A DNA stretch of 64,000 bases from Adiantum capillus-veneris (taxonomy: Eukaryota > Streptophyta > Polypodiopsida > Polypodiales > Pteridaceae): NCBI GenBank assembly GCA_014529385.2, contig CM043967.1, positions 87,159,278-87,223,277 on the forward strand, written 5' to 3'. A program made the translations under genes and the position numbers. This document shows positions 36,201 through 50,190 of this stretch, one piece after another. How positions within the stretch are numbered: the stretch's first letter is position 1; each line of letters opens with the position of its first letter. The notes beneath the pieces were generated by a model. That model was given only the letters and a program-made list of their open reading frames with translations. It ran no database searches and was not told the DNA's origin.

Positions 36201-39200
36201 ACAAGTATCGGCCCTTGAATGTAAACCGCCCATGTACAAAATATCCTGGGTTTAAGGTTTTTTGATGAAGCCAAGCATCTTGGAGACATGGTGCAGCTTG
36301 CTTCTCTTCATTTTTCGATGGAGCCTATCTTGGACAAATGGTGGAGCATCCTTCTCTCCATGTTTCAATGGACCCTAGCTTGGACAAGTGGTGGACCTTT
36401 GCTTCTATCTATGATTCAATAGAGTTTTCTTGGACAAGTGGTGGACCTTGGAACTCAAACTCCCATGTGAAACCTATCATGGTCACTCCAAGTGTTGAGA
36501 AAGAATCACCTTTAAAATATAGGCTTATAGGTTGGACAAGTGGTGGAGCTTAACACCCAAATATTCTTAATATAATGACATAGAGTCAAAAAGTGGTAAA
36601 TCTTGAGACAAAACCACTCATGCTACTAGCGATAATAGCTTGGACAAGTGGTGGAACATGAACGTAAACCCACCATGTTTCAATAGACTTAGCTTCGACA
36701 AATGGTGGAGTATCGTTCTCTCCAGCTTTCAATGGAGCCTAGCTTGGACAAGTAGTGGACCTTTGTTTCTCTCTAGGTTTCAATAGAGTTAGCTTGGACA
36801 AGTGGTGGACCTTGGAACCAAACCCCCATGTAAAACCTATGATGTTCACTCCAAGTGGTGAGAAAGAATAACCTTAATGATATATCCTTATAGGTTGGAC
36901 AAGTGGTGGACCTTAACACCCAGATATTCTTAATATAATAGCATAGAGTGGAAAAGTGGTGAATCTTGAGACACAACCACTCATGCTACTAGCGGTAATA
37001 GCTTGAACAAGTGGTGGACCATGAACGTAAACCCCCCATGTTTTAATAGAGTTAGCTTCGAGAAATGATGGAGCATCCTTCTCTCCATGTTTCAATGAAG
37101 CCTAGCTTAGACAAGTGGTGGACCTTTGCTTCTGTCTATATTTCAATAGAGTTAGCTTGGACAAGTGGTGGAACTTGAAATCAAACCCTCATGTAAAACC
37201 TATCATGGTCACTCCAAGTGGTAAGAAAAAATAACCTTTAAGATGTAGCCTAATAGGTTATACAAGTGGTGGACCTTAACACCCACATATTCTTAATATA
37301 ATGACATAGAGTGGAAAAGTGGTGAATCTTGAGACCAAACCACTCAGGCTACTACCAATAATAGCTTGGACAAGTGTTGGACCTTGAATGTAAATCCCTC
37401 ATTTACGACATATCATGGGTTTAATGTTTTTAGATGGAGCCTAGCATCTTGGAGACATGGTGCATCTTGCTTCTCGTCATGTTTCAATGGAGCCTATCTT
37501 GGACAAATGGTGGAGCATCCTTCTCTCCATGTTACAATGGATCCTAGCCTAGACAAGTGGTGGACCTTTTCTTCTCTCTCTGTTTCAATACAGTTAGCTT
37601 GGACAAGTGGTGGAGCTTGGAACAAAAACCCAATATAAAACCTATCATGGTCACTCCAAGTGGTGAGAAAGAATAACCTTTAAGATATAGACTTATAGGT
37701 TGGACAAGTGGTGGAGCTTGAATGTAAACCCCCCAGCTACGAAATATGGTGGGTTTAAGGTATTTAGATGGAGTCTAGCATCTTGGAGACATGGTGCACC
37801 TTGCTTCTCTTCATGTTTCAATGGAGCCTATCTTGGACAAATGGTGGAGCATCCTTCTCTCCATGTTTCAATGGACCCTAGCTTGAACAAGTGGTGGACC
37901 TTTGCTTCTCTCTCTGTTTCAATAGAGTTAGCTTGGACAAGTGGTGGAGCTTGGAACCAAACCCGCATGTGAAACCTATCATGGTTACTCCAAGTGGTAA
38001 GAAAGAATAACCTTTAAGATATAGACTTATAGGTTGGACAAGTGGTGGACCTTAACACCCACATATTCTTAATATAATGACTTAGAGTGGAAAAGTGGTG
38101 AATCTTGAGACAAATACACTCATCCTACTAGTGATAATAGCTTGGACAAGTATCGGCCCTTGAATGTAAACCGCCCATGTACAAAATATCCTGGGTTTAA
38201 CGTATTTCGATGAAGACTAGCATCTTGAAGACATGGTGCAGCTTGCTTCTCTGCATTTTTTGATGGAGCCTATCTTCGACAAATGGTGGAGCATCCTTCT
38301 CTCCATGTTTCAATGAACCCTAGCTTGGACAAGTGGTGGACCTTTGCTTCTATCTATGATTCGATAGAGTTTGCTTGGACAAGTGGTGGACCGTGGAACT
38401 CAAACCCTCATGTAAAACCTATCATGGTCACTCCAAGTGGTGAGAAAGAATAACATTTAAAATATAGGCTTATAGGTTGGACAAGTGGTGGAGCTTAACA
38501 CCCAAATATTCTTAATATAATGACATAGAGTGAAAAAGTGGTGAATCTTGAAACAAAACCACTTATGCTACTAGCGATAATAGCTTGGACAAGTGGTGGA
38601 ACTTGAACGTAAACCCCCCATGTTTCAATAGACTTAGCTTCGACAAATGGTGGAGCATCGTTCTCTCCATCTTTCAATGGAGCCTAGCTTGGACAAGTAG
38701 TGGACCTTTGTTTCTCTCTAGGTTTCAATAGAGTTAGCTTGGACAAGTGGTGGACCTTGGAACCAAACCCCCATGTAAAACCTATGATGTTCACTCCAAG
38801 TGGTGAGAAAGAATAACCTTAATGATATATCCTTATAGGTTGGACAAGTGGTGGACCTTAACACCCAGATATTCTTAATATAATAGCATAGAGTGGAAAA
38901 GTGGTGAATCTTGAGACACAACCACTCATGCTACTAGCAATAATAGGTTGGACAAGTGGTGGACCTTAATTGTAAACCCCCCATCTACGAAATATGGTGG
39001 GTTTAAGGTATTTAGATGGAGTCTAGCATCTTGGAGACATGCTGCACCTTGCTTCTCTCCATGTTTCAATGGACCCTAGCTTGCACAAGTGGTGGACCTT
39101 TGCTTCTCTCTATCTTTCAATAGTGTTAGCTTGGACAAGTGGTGGACCTTGGAACCAAACCCCAATGTAAAACCTATCATGGTCACTCCAAGTCGTGAGA

Positions 39201-40390
39201 AAGAATAACCTTTAAGATATAGCCTTATAGGTTGGACAAATGGTGGACCTTAACACCCAGATATCCTTAATATAATGACATAGAGTGATAAAGTGGTGAA
39301 TCTTGAGACAAAACCACTCATGCTACTAGCGGTAATAGCTTGGACAAGTGGTGGACCTTGAACGTAAACCCCCCATGTTTTAATAGAGTTAGCTTCGAGA
39401 AATGATGGAGCATCCTTCTCTCCATGTTTCAATGGAGCCTAGCTTAGACAAGTGGTGGAACTTTGCTTCTCTCTATAATTCAATAGAGTTAGCTTGGACA
39501 AGTGGTGGAACTTGAAACCAAAACCCCATGTAAACCCTATCATGGTCACTCCAAGTGGTAAGAAAGAATAACCTTTAAGATGTAGCCTTATAGGTTGTAC
39601 AAGTGGTGGACCTGAACACCCACATATTCTTAATATAATGACATAGAGTGGAAAAGTGGTGAATCTTGAGACCAAACCACTCAGGCTACTACCGATAATA
39701 GCTTGGACAAGTGTTGGACCTTGAATGTAAACCCCTCATCTATGACATATCATGGGTTTAATGTTTTTAGATGGAGCCTAGCATCTTGGAGACATGGTGC
39801 AGCTTGCTTCTCGTCATGTTTCAATGGAGCCTATCTTGGACAAATGGTGGAGCATCCTTCTCTCCATGCTACAATGGAGCCTAGCTTGGACAAGTGGTGT
39901 ACCTTTTCTTCTCTTTCTGTTTCAATATAGTAACCTTGGACAAATGGTGGAGCTTGGAACAAAACCCCCATATAAAACCTATCATGGTCACTCCAAGTGG
40001 TAAGAAAGAATAACCTTTAAGATATAGACTTATAGGTTGGACAAGTGGTGGACCTTGAATGTGAACCCCCCATCTACGAAATATGGTGGGTTTAAGGTAT
40101 TTAGATGGAGTCTAGCATCTTGGAGACATGGTGCACCTTGCTTCTCTTCATGTTTCAATGGAGCCTATCTTGTACAAATGGTGGAGCATCCTTCTCTCCA
40201 TGTTTCAATGGACCCTAGCTTGGAAAAGTGGTGGACCTTTGCTTCTCTCTCTGTTTCAATAGAGTTAGCTTGGACAAGTGGTGGAGCTTGGAACCAAACC
40301 CGCATGTAAATCCTATCATGGTTACTCCAAGTGGTAAGAAAGAATAACCTTTAAGATATAGACTTATAGGTTGGACAAGTGGTGGACCTT
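33300..40390. repeat. Long-range duplication, left copy (about 7.1 kb)
   Basis: Collinear with about 55.2-62.3 kb. Equivalent points: 33,370/55,241, 33,872/55,743, 35,018/56,884, 35,370/57,236, 35,766/57,743, 36,338/58,326, 36,913/58,901, 37,366/59,354, 38,495/60,432, 39,250/61,237 and 40,037/62,024. Offsets stay between 21,866 and 21,988 and step by single monomers or segments (+111, +11, -50, +50). Similarity is lower than between copies 1 and 3, which suggests an older event. Confidence 0.7.
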
Positions 40391-43300
40391 AACACCCAGA
40401 TATCCTTAATATAATGACATAGAGTGATAAAGTGGTGAATCTTGAGACAAAACCACTCATGCTACTAGCGGTAATAGCTTGGACAAGTGGTGGACCTTGA
40501 ACGTAAACCCCCCATGTTTTAATAGAGTTAGCTTCGAGAAATGATGGAGCATCCTTCTCTCCATGTTTCAATGGAGCCTAGCCTAGACAAGTGGTGGACC
40601 TTTGCTTCTCTCTATAATTCAATAGAGTTAGCTTGGACAAGTGGTGGAACCTGAAACCAAAACCCCATGTTAAACCTATCATGGTCACTCCAAGTGGTAA
40701 GAAAGAATAACCTTTAAGATGTAGCCTTATAGGTTGTACAAGTGGTGGACCTTAAGACCCACATATTCTTAAATATAATGACATAGAGTCGAAAAGTGGT
40801 GAATCTTGAGACTAAACCACTCAGGCTACTACCAATAATAGCTTGGACAAGTGTTGGACCTTGAATGTAAACCCCTTATCTATGACATATCATGGGTCTA
40901 ATGTTTTTAGATGGAGCCTAGCATCTTGGAGACATGGTGCAGCTTGCTTCTCGTCATGTTTCAATGGAGCCTATCTTGGACAAATGGTGGAGCATCCTTC
41001 TCTCCATCTTACAATGGAGCCTAGCTTGGACAAGTGGTGGACCTTTTCTTCTCTTTCTGTTTCAATACAGTTACCTTGGACAAGTGGTGGAGCTTGGAAC
41101 AAAACCCCCATATAAAACCTATCATGGTCACTCCAAGTGGTAAGAAAGAATAACCTTTAAGATATAGACTTATAGGTTGGACAAGTGGTGGACCTTGAAT
41201 GTAAACCCCCCATCTACGAAATATGGTGGGTTTAAGGTATTTAGATGGAGTCTAGCATCTTGGAGACATGGTGCACCTTGCTTCTCTTCATGTTTCAATG
41301 GAGCCTATCTTGGACAAATGGTGGAGCGTCCTTCTCTCCATGTTTCAATGGACCCTAGCTTGGACAACTGGTGGACCTTTGCTTCTCTCTCTCTTTCAAT
41401 AGAGTTAGCTTGGACAAGTGGTGGAGCTTGGAACCAAACCCCCATGTAAAACCTATCATGGTTACTCCAAGTGGTAAGAAAGAATAACCTTTAAGATATA
41501 GACTTATAGGTTGGACAAGTGGTGGACCTTAACACCTACATATTCTTAATATAATGACATTGAGTGGAAAAGTGGTGAATCTTGAGACAAATCCACTCAT
41601 GCTAGTAGCGATAATAGCTTGGACAAGTATCGGCCCTTGAATGTAAACCGCCCATGTACAAAATATCCTGGGTTTAAGTTATTTCGATGAATCCTAGCAT
41701 CTTGGAGACATGGTGCAGCTTGCTTCTTTTCATTTTTCGATGGAGTCTATCTTGGACAAATGGTGGAGCATCCTTCTCTCCATGTTTCAATGGAACCTAG
41801 CTTGGACAAGTGGTGGACCTTTGTTTCTCTCTATGATTCAATAGAGTTTGCTTGGACAAGTGGTGGACCTTGGATCTCAAACCCCCATGTAAAACCTATC
41901 ATGGTCACTCCAACTGGTGAGAAAGAATAACCTTTAAGATATAGACTTATAGGTTGGACAAGTGGTGGACCTTGAATGTAAACCCCCCATCTACGAAATA
42001 TGGTGGGTTTAAGGTATTTAGATGGAGTCTAGCATCTTGGAGACATGGTGCACCTTGCTTCTCTTCATGTTTCAATGGAGCCTATCTTGGACAAATGGTG
42101 GAGCGTCCTTCTCTCCATGTTTCAATGGACCCTAGCTTGGACAAGTGGTGGACCTTTGCTTCTCTCTATGTTTCAATAGAGTTAGCTTGGACAAGTGGTC
42201 GACCTTGGAACCAAACCCCAATGTAAAACCTATCATGGTCACTCCAAGTCATGAGAAAGAATAACCTTTAAGAAATAGTCTTATAGGTTGGACAAGTGGT
42301 GGACCTTAACACCTAAATATTCTAAATATGCTACTAGCGGTAATAGCTTGGAAAGTAGTGGACCTTCAACGTAAACCCCCCATGTCTCAATAGAGTTAGC
42401 TTGGACAAATGGTGGAGCATCCTTCTCTCCATGTTTCAATGGAGCATAGCTTGGACAAGTGGTGGACCTTTGCTTCTCTCTATGATTCAATAGAGCTAGC
42501 TTGGACAAGTGGTAGACCTTGGAACCAAATCCCCACGTAAACCCCCATGAAGCCTAGCATCTTGGAGACATGGTGCAGCTTGCTTCTCTCCATGTTTCAA
42601 TGGACCCTAGCTTGGACAAGTGGTGGCCTTTTGCTTCTATCTATGCTTCAATAGAGTTTGCATGGACAAGTGGTGGATTGGAACTCAAACCCCCATGTGA
42701 AACTTATCATGGTCACTCCAAGTGGTGAGAAAGAATAACCTTTAAAATATAGGCTTATAGGTTGGACAAGTGGTGGCGCTTAACACCCAAATATTCTTAA
42801 TATAATGACATAGAGTGAAAAAGTGGAGAATCTTGAGACAAAACCACTCATGCTACTAGCAATAATAGCTTGGACAAGTGGTGGAACTTGAACGTAAACC
42901 CCCTATGTTTCAATAGACTTAGCTTCGACAAATGGTGGAGCATCGTTCTCTCCATCTTTCATTGGAGCCTAGCTTGGACAAGTAGTGGACCTTTGTTTCT
43001 CTCTAGGTTTCAATAGAGTTAGCTTGGACAAGTGGTGGACCTTGGAACCAAACCCCCATGTAAAACCTATCATGTTCACTCCAAGTGGTGAGAAAGAATA
43101 ACCTTAATGATATATCCCTATAGGTTGGACAAGTGGTGGACCTTAACACCCAGATATTCTTAATATAATGGCATAGAGTGGAAAAGTGGTAAATCTTGAG
43201 AGCAAACTACTCATGCTACTAGCGATAATAGCTTGGACAAGTATTGGCCCTTGAATGTAAACCGCACATGTACAAAATATCCTGGGTTTAAGGTTTTTTG

Positions 43301-43584
43301 ATGAAGCCTAGCATCTTGGAGACATGGTGCAGCTTGCTTCTCTTCATTTTTCGATGGAGCCTATCTTGGACAAATGGTGGAGCATCCTTCTCTCCATGTT
43401 TCAATGGACCCTAGCTTGCACAAGTGGTGGACCTTTGCTTCTCTCTATCTTTCAATAGTGTTAGCTTGGACAAGTGGTGGACCTTGGAACCAAACCCCAA
43501 TGTAAAACCTATCATGGTCACTCCAAGTCGTGAGAAAGAATAACCTTTAAGATATAGCCTTATAGGTTGGACAAATGGTGGACC
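40391..43584. repeat. Array segment; 40.39-42.3 kb reappears at 61.24-63.2 kb
   Basis: Points 40,843/61,690, 41,177/62,024 and 41,954/62,801 keep a constant offset of 20,847. Around 42,320-42,360 the unit is badly shortened (tctaaatatgctactagcgg...ggaaagtagtgg). A similar ggaaagtggtgg at 63,243 marks the array edge, so both copies include a decayed 'd'. No gene was seen. Confidence 0.75.
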
Positions 43585-46200
43585 TTAACACCCAGATATC
43601 CTTAATATAATGACATAGAGTGATAAAGTGGTGAATCTTGAGACAAAACCACTCATGCTACTAGCGGTAATAGCTTGGACAAGTGGTGGACCTTGAACGT
43701 AAACCCCCCATGTTTTAATAGAGTTAGCTTCGAGAAATGATGGAGCATCCTTCTCTCCATGTTTCAATGGAGCCTAACTTGGACAAGTGGTGGACCTTGG
43801 AACCAAACCCCCATGTAAAACCTATCATGGTCACTCAAAGTGGTACGAAAGAATAACCTTTAAGATGTAGCCTTATAGGTTGGACAAGTGGTGGAGCTTG
43901 GAACAAAACCCCCATATAAAACCTATCATGGTCACTCCAAGTGGTGAGAAAGAATAACCTTTAAGATATAGACTTATAGGTTGGACAAGTGGTGGACCTT
44001 GAATGTACACCCCCCATCTACGAAATATGGTGGGTTTAAGGTAATTAGATGGAGTCTAGCATCTTGGAGACATGGTGCACCTTGCTTCTCTTCGTGTTTC
44101 AATGGAGCCTATCTTGGACAAATGGTGGACCATCCTTCTCTCCATGTTTCAATGGACCCTAGCTTGGACAAGTGGTGGACCTTTGCTTCTCTCTCTCTTT
44201 CAATAGAGTTAGGTTGGACAAGTGGTGGAGCTGGGAATCAAACCCCCATGTAAAACCTATCATGGTTACTCCAAGTGGTAAGAAAGAATAACCTTTTAGA
44301 TATAGACTTATAGGTTGGACAAGTGGTAAACCTTAACACCCACATATTCTTGATATAATGACATAGAGTGGTAAAGTGGTGAATCTTGAGACAAATCCAC
44401 TCATGCTACTAGCGATAATAGCTTGGACAAGTATTGGCCCTTGAATGTAAACCGCACATGTACAAAATATCCTGGGTTTAAGGTTTTTTGATGAAGCCTA
44501 GCATCTTGGAGACATGGTGCAGCTTGCTTCTCTTCATTTTTCGATCGAGCCTATCTTGGACAAATGGTGGAGCATCCTTCTCTCCATGTTTCAATGGACC
44601 CTAGCTTGGACAAGTGGTGGACCTTTGCTTCTATCTATGATTCAATAGAGTTTGCTTGGACAAGTGGTGGACCTTGGAACTCAAACCCCCATGTGAAACC
44701 TATCATGGTCACTCCAAGTGTTGAGAAAGAAAAACCTTTAAAATATAGGCTTATAGGTTGGACAAGTGGTGGAGCTTAACACCCAAATATTCTTAATATA
44801 ATGACATACAGTGAAAAAGTGGTAAATTTTGAGACAAAACCACTCATGCTACTAGCGATAATAGCTTGGACAAGTGGTGGAACATGAACGTAAACCCACC
44901 ATGTTTCAATAGACTTAGCTTCGACAAATGGTGGAGTATCGTTCTCTCCATCTTTCAATGGAGCTTAGCTTGGACAAGTAGTGGACCTTTGTTTCTCTCT
45001 AGGTTTCAATAGAGTTAGCTTGGACAAGTGGTGAACCTTAGAACCAAACCCCCATGTAAAACCTATGATGTTCACTCCAAGTGGTGAGAAAGAATAACCT
45101 TAATGATATATCCTTATAGGTTGGACAAGTGGTGGACCTTAACAACCAGATATTCTTAATATAATAGCATAGAGTGGAAAAGTGGTGAATCTTGAGACAA
45201 AACCACTCATGCTACCAGCGGTAATAGCTTGAACACGTGGTGGACCTTGAATGTAAACCCCCCATGTTTTAATAGAGTTAGCTTCGAGAAATGATGGAGC
45301 ATCCTTCTCTCCATGTTTCAATGAAGCCTAGCTTAGACAAGTGGTGGACCTTTGCTTCTGTCTATAATTCAATAGAGTTAGCTTGGACAGGTGGTGGAAC
45401 TTGAAATCAAACCCTCATGTAAAACCTATCATGGTCACTCCAAGTGGTAAGAAAGAATAACCTTTAAGATGTAGCCTTATAGGTTATACAAGTGGTGGAC
45501 CTTAACACCCACATATTCTTAATATAATGACATAGAGTGGAAAAGTGGTGAATCTTGACACCAAACCACTCAGGCTACTACCAATAATAGCTTGGACAAG
45601 TGTTGGACCTTGAATGTAAACCCCTCATCTACGACATATCATGGGTTTAATGTTTTTAGATGGAGCCTAGCATCTTGGAGACATGGTGCATCTTGCTTCT
45701 CGTCATGTTTCAATGGAGCCTATCTTGGACAAATGGTGGAGCATCCTTCTCTCCATGTTACAATGGAGGCTAGCTTGGACAAGTGATGCACCTTTTCTTC
45801 TCTCTCTGTTTCAATACAATTAGCTTGGACAAGTGGTGGAGCTTGGAACAAAACCCCCATATAAAACCTCTAATGGTCACTCCAAGTGGTAAGAAAGAAT
45901 GACCTTTAATATATAGACTTATAGGTTGGACAAGTGGTGGACCTTGAATGTAAACCCCCCATCTATGAAATATGGTGGGTTTAAGGTATTTAGATGGAGT
46001 CTAGCATCTTGGAGACATGGTGCACCTTACTTCTGTTCATATTTCAATGGAGCCTATCTTGGACAAATGGTGGAGCATCCTTCTCTCCATGTTTCAATGG
46101 ACCCTAGCTTGGACAAGTGGTGGACCTTTGCTTCTCTCTCTGTTTCAATAGAGTTAGCTTGGACAAGTGGTGGAGCTTGGAACCAAACCCGCATGTAAAA
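43585..46200. repeat. Array segment duplicated from/to 35.4-37.97 kb
   Basis: 43,585/35,370 and 43,981/35,766 lie at offset 8,215; 44,564/36,338, 45,139/36,913, 45,592/37,366 and 45,926/37,700 lie at offset 8,226. The right part, 45.13-46.3 kb, also matches 53.83-55.0 kb at offset 8,695 (45,926/54,621; both share accttaacaaccagatatt and gatatacacctatagg). Confidence 0.7.
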
Positions 46201-49149
46201 CCTATCATGGTTACTCCAAGTGGTAAGAAAGAATAACCTTTAAGATATACACCTATAGGTTGGACAAGTGGTGGACCTTAACACCCACATATTGTTAATA
46301 TAATGACATAGAGTGGAAAAGTGGTGAATCTTGAGACAAATCCACTCATGATACTAGCGATAATAGCTTGGCCAAGTATCGGCCCTTGAATGTAAACCCC
46401 CCATGTACAAAATATCCTGGGTTTAAGGTATTTCGATGACGCCTAGCATCTTGGAGACATGGTGCATCTTGCTTCTCTTCATTTTTCGATGGAGCCTATC
46501 TTGGACAAATGGTGGAGCATCCTTCTCTCTATGTTTCAATGGACCCTATCTTGGACAAGTGGTGGACCTTTGCTTCTATCTATGATTCAATAGAGTTTGC
46601 TTGGACAAGTGGTGGACCTTGGAACTCAAACCCCCATGTGAAACCTATCATGGTCACTACAACTGGTGAGAAAGAATAACCTTTAAAATATAGGCTTATA
46701 GGTTGGACAAGTGGTGGACCTTAACACCCAAATATTCTTAATATAATGACATACAGTGAAAAGGTAGTGAATCTTGAGACAAAACCACTCATGCTACTAG
46801 CGATAATAGCTTGGACAAGTGGTGGAACTTGAATGTAAACCCACCATGTTTCAATAGACTTAGCTTCGACAAATGGTGGAGCATCGTTCTCTCTATCCTT
46901 CAATGGAGCCTAGCTTGGACAAGTAGTGGACCTTTGCTTCTATCTATGATTCAAAAGAGTTTGCTTGGACAAGTGGTGGACCTTAAAACTCGAACCCCCA
47001 TGTGCAACCTATCATGGTCACTCCAAGTGGTGAGAAAGAATAACATTTTAAATATAGGCTTATAGGTTGGACAAGTGATGGAACTTGAACGTAAACCCAT
47101 CATGTTTCAATAGACTTAGCTTCGACAAATGGTGGAGCATCGTTCCATCTTTCAATGGAGCCTATCTTGGAAAAGTAGTGGACCTTTGTTTCTCTCTAGG
47201 TTTCAATAGAGTTAGCTTGGACAAGTGGTGGACCTTGGAACCAAACCCCCATGTAAGACCTATCATGTTCACTCCAAGTGGTGAGAAAGAATAACCTTAA
47301 TGATATATCCTTATAGGTTGGACAAGTGGTGGACCTTAACACCCAGATATTCTTAATATAATGGCATGGAGTGGAAAAGTGGTAAATTTTGAGAGCAAAT
47401 TACTCATGCTACTAGCGATAATAGGTTGGAAAAGTGGTGGACCTTGAATGTAAACCCCCCATCTACGATATATCGTGGGTTTAAGGTATTTAGATGGATC
47501 CTAGCATCTTGGAGACATGGTCCACCTTGCTTCTCTTCATGTTTCAATGGAGCCTATCTTGGACAAATGGTGGAGCATCCTTCTCTCCATGTTTCAATGG
47601 ACCCTAGCTTGCACAAGTGGTGGACCTTTGCTTCTCTCTATGTTTCAATAGAGTTTTCTTGGACAAGTTGTGGACCTCGGAACTCAAACCCCCATGTGAA
47701 ACCTATCATGGTCACTCCAAGTGGTGAGAAAGAATAACCTTTAGAATATAGGCTTATAGGTTGGACAAGTGGTGGAGCTTAACACCCAAATATTCTTAAT
47801 ATAATGACATAGAGTGAAAAAGTGGTGAATCTTGAGACAAAACCACTTATGCTACTCGCGATAATAGCTTGGACAAGTGGTGGAACTTGAACGTAAACCC
47901 CCCATGTTTCAATAGACTTAGCTTGGACAAGTAGTGGACCTTTGTTTCTCTCTAGGTTTCAATAGAGTTAGCTTGGACAAGTGGTGGACCTTGGAACCAA
48001 ACCCCCATGTAAAACCTATCATGGTCACTTCAAGTGGTGAGAAAGAATAACCTTAATAATATATCCTTACAGGTTGGACAAGTGGTGGACCTTAACACCC
48101 AGATATTCTTAATATAATGGCATAGAGTGGAAAAGTGGTGAATCTTGAGACAAAACCACTCATGCTACTAGCGGTAATAGCTTGGACAAGTGGTGGACCA
48201 TGAACGTAAACCCCCCATGTTTTAATAGAGTTAGCTTCCAGAAATGATGGAGCATCCTTCTCTCCATGTTTCAATGGAGCCTAGCTTGGACAAGTGGTGG
48301 ATCTTTGCCTCTCTCTATGTTTCAATAGAGTTAGCTTGGACAAGTGGTGGACCTTGGAACCAAACCCCCATGTAAAACCTAGCATGATTCAATGGAGCCT
48401 AGCTTGGACAAGTGGTGGACCTTTGCTTTTCTCTATGATTCAATAGAGTTAGCTTGGACAAGTGGTGGACCTTGGAACCAAACCCCCACAAAAACCCCCA
48501 TGAAGCCTAGCATCTTGGAGACATGGTGCACCTTGCTTCTCTTCATGTTTCAATGCAGCCTATCTTGGACAAATAGTGGAGCATCCTTCTCTCCATGTTT
48601 GGATGGACCCTAGCTTGCACAAGTGGTGGACCTTTGCTTCTATCTATGATTCAATAGAGTTTGCTTGGACAAGTGGTGGACCTTGGAACTCAAGCCCCCA
48701 TGTGAAACCTATCATGGTCACTCCAAGTGGTGAGAAAGAAAAACCTTTAAAATATAGGCTTATAGGTTGGACAAGTGGTGGACCTTAACACCCAAATATT
48801 CTTAATATAATGACATAGAGTGAAAAAGTGGTGAATCTTGAGACAAAACCACTCATGCTACTAGCAATAATAGCTTGGACAAGTGGTGGAACTTGAACAT
48901 AAACCCACCATGTTTCAATAGACTTAGCTTCGACAAATGGTGGAGCATCGTTCTCTCCATCTTTCAATGGAGCCTAGCTTGGACAAGTAGTGGACCTCTG
49001 TTTCTCTCTGGGTTTCAATAGAGTTAGCTTGGACAAGTGGTGGACCTTGGAACCAAACCCCCATGTAAAACCTATCAATTTCACTCCAAGTGGTAGGAAA
49101 GAATAACCTTAATGATATATCCATTTAGGTTGGACAAGTGGTGGACCTT
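46201..49149. repeat. Array segment homologous to 24.4-27.45 kb
   Basis: Matches copy 3 of the segmental duplication: gatgacgcc at 46,435/24,613 and 46,721/24,899 (offset 21,822), then 47,426/25,691, 48,092/26,407 and atccatttag at 49,119/27,431 (offset 21,688). Deletions relative to that copy occur near 47,075 and at about 47,913-47,930, where an 'e' joins directly to a later 'b'. Homology ends inside a core motif at about 49,131-49,149. Confidence 0.72.
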
Positions 49150-50190
49150 GAACGTAAACCCCCCATGTTTTAATAGAGTTAGCTTCGAGAAATGATGGAG
49201 CATCCTTCTCTCCATGTTTCAATGGAGCCTAGCTTAGACAAGTGGTGGAACTTTGCTTCTCTCTATAATTCAATAGAGTTAGCTTGGACAAGTGGTGGAA
49301 CTTGAAACCAAAACCCCATGTAAACCCTATCATGGTCACTCCAAGTGGTAAGAAAGAATAACCTTTAAGATGTAGCCTTATAGGTTGTACAAGTGGTGGA
49401 CCTGAACACCCACATATTCTTAATATAATGACATAGAGTGGAAAAGTGGTGAATCTTGAGACCAAACCACTCAGGCTACTACCGATAATAGCTTGGACAA
49501 GTGTTGGACCTTGAATGTAAACCCCTCATCTATGACATATCATGGGTTTAATGTTTTTAGATGGAGCCTAGCATCTTGGAGACATGGTGCAGCTTGCTTC
49601 TCGTCATGTTTCAATGGAGCCTATCTTGGACAAATGGTGGAGCATCCTTCTCTCCATGCTACAATGGAGCCTAGCTTGGACAAGTGGTGTACCTTTTCTT
49701 CTCTTTCTGTTTCAATATAGTAACCTTGGACAAATGGTGGAGCTTGGAACAAAACCCCCATATAAAACCTATCATGGTCACTCCAAGTGGTAAGAAAGAA
49801 TAACCTTTAAGATATAGACTTATAGGTTGGACAAGTGGTGGACCTTGAATGTGAACCCCCCATCTACGAAATATGGTGGGTTTAAGGTATTTAGATGGAG
49901 TCTAGCATCTTGGAGACATGGTGCACCTTGCTTCTCTTCATGTTTCAATGGAGCCTATCTTGTACAAATGGTGGAGCATCCTTCTCTCCATGTTTCAATG
50001 GACCCTAGCTTGGAAAAGTGGTGGACCTTTGCTTCTCTCTCTGTTTCAATAGAGTTAGCTTGGACAAGTGGTGGAGCTTGGAACCAAACCCGCATGTAAA
50101 TCCTATCATGGTTACTCCAAGTGGTAAGAAAGAATAACCTTTAAGATATAGACTTATAGGTTGGACAAGTGGTGGACCTTAACACCCACA
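49139..50190. repeat. About 1.05-kb segment duplicated from/to 39,349-40,400
   Basis: Constant offset of 9,790 bp (39,439/49,229, 39,703/49,493 and 40,037/49,827). Open-frame translations are identical across the block, including private variants such as ccatgctacaatgg, gttgtacaagtgg and the GTG-to-TGT change in aagtggtgtacc. The left join lies in ggttggacaagtggtggacc, and the right join lies in the 'd' segment (aacaccca|gatatcc versus catattc). Confidence 0.83.
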
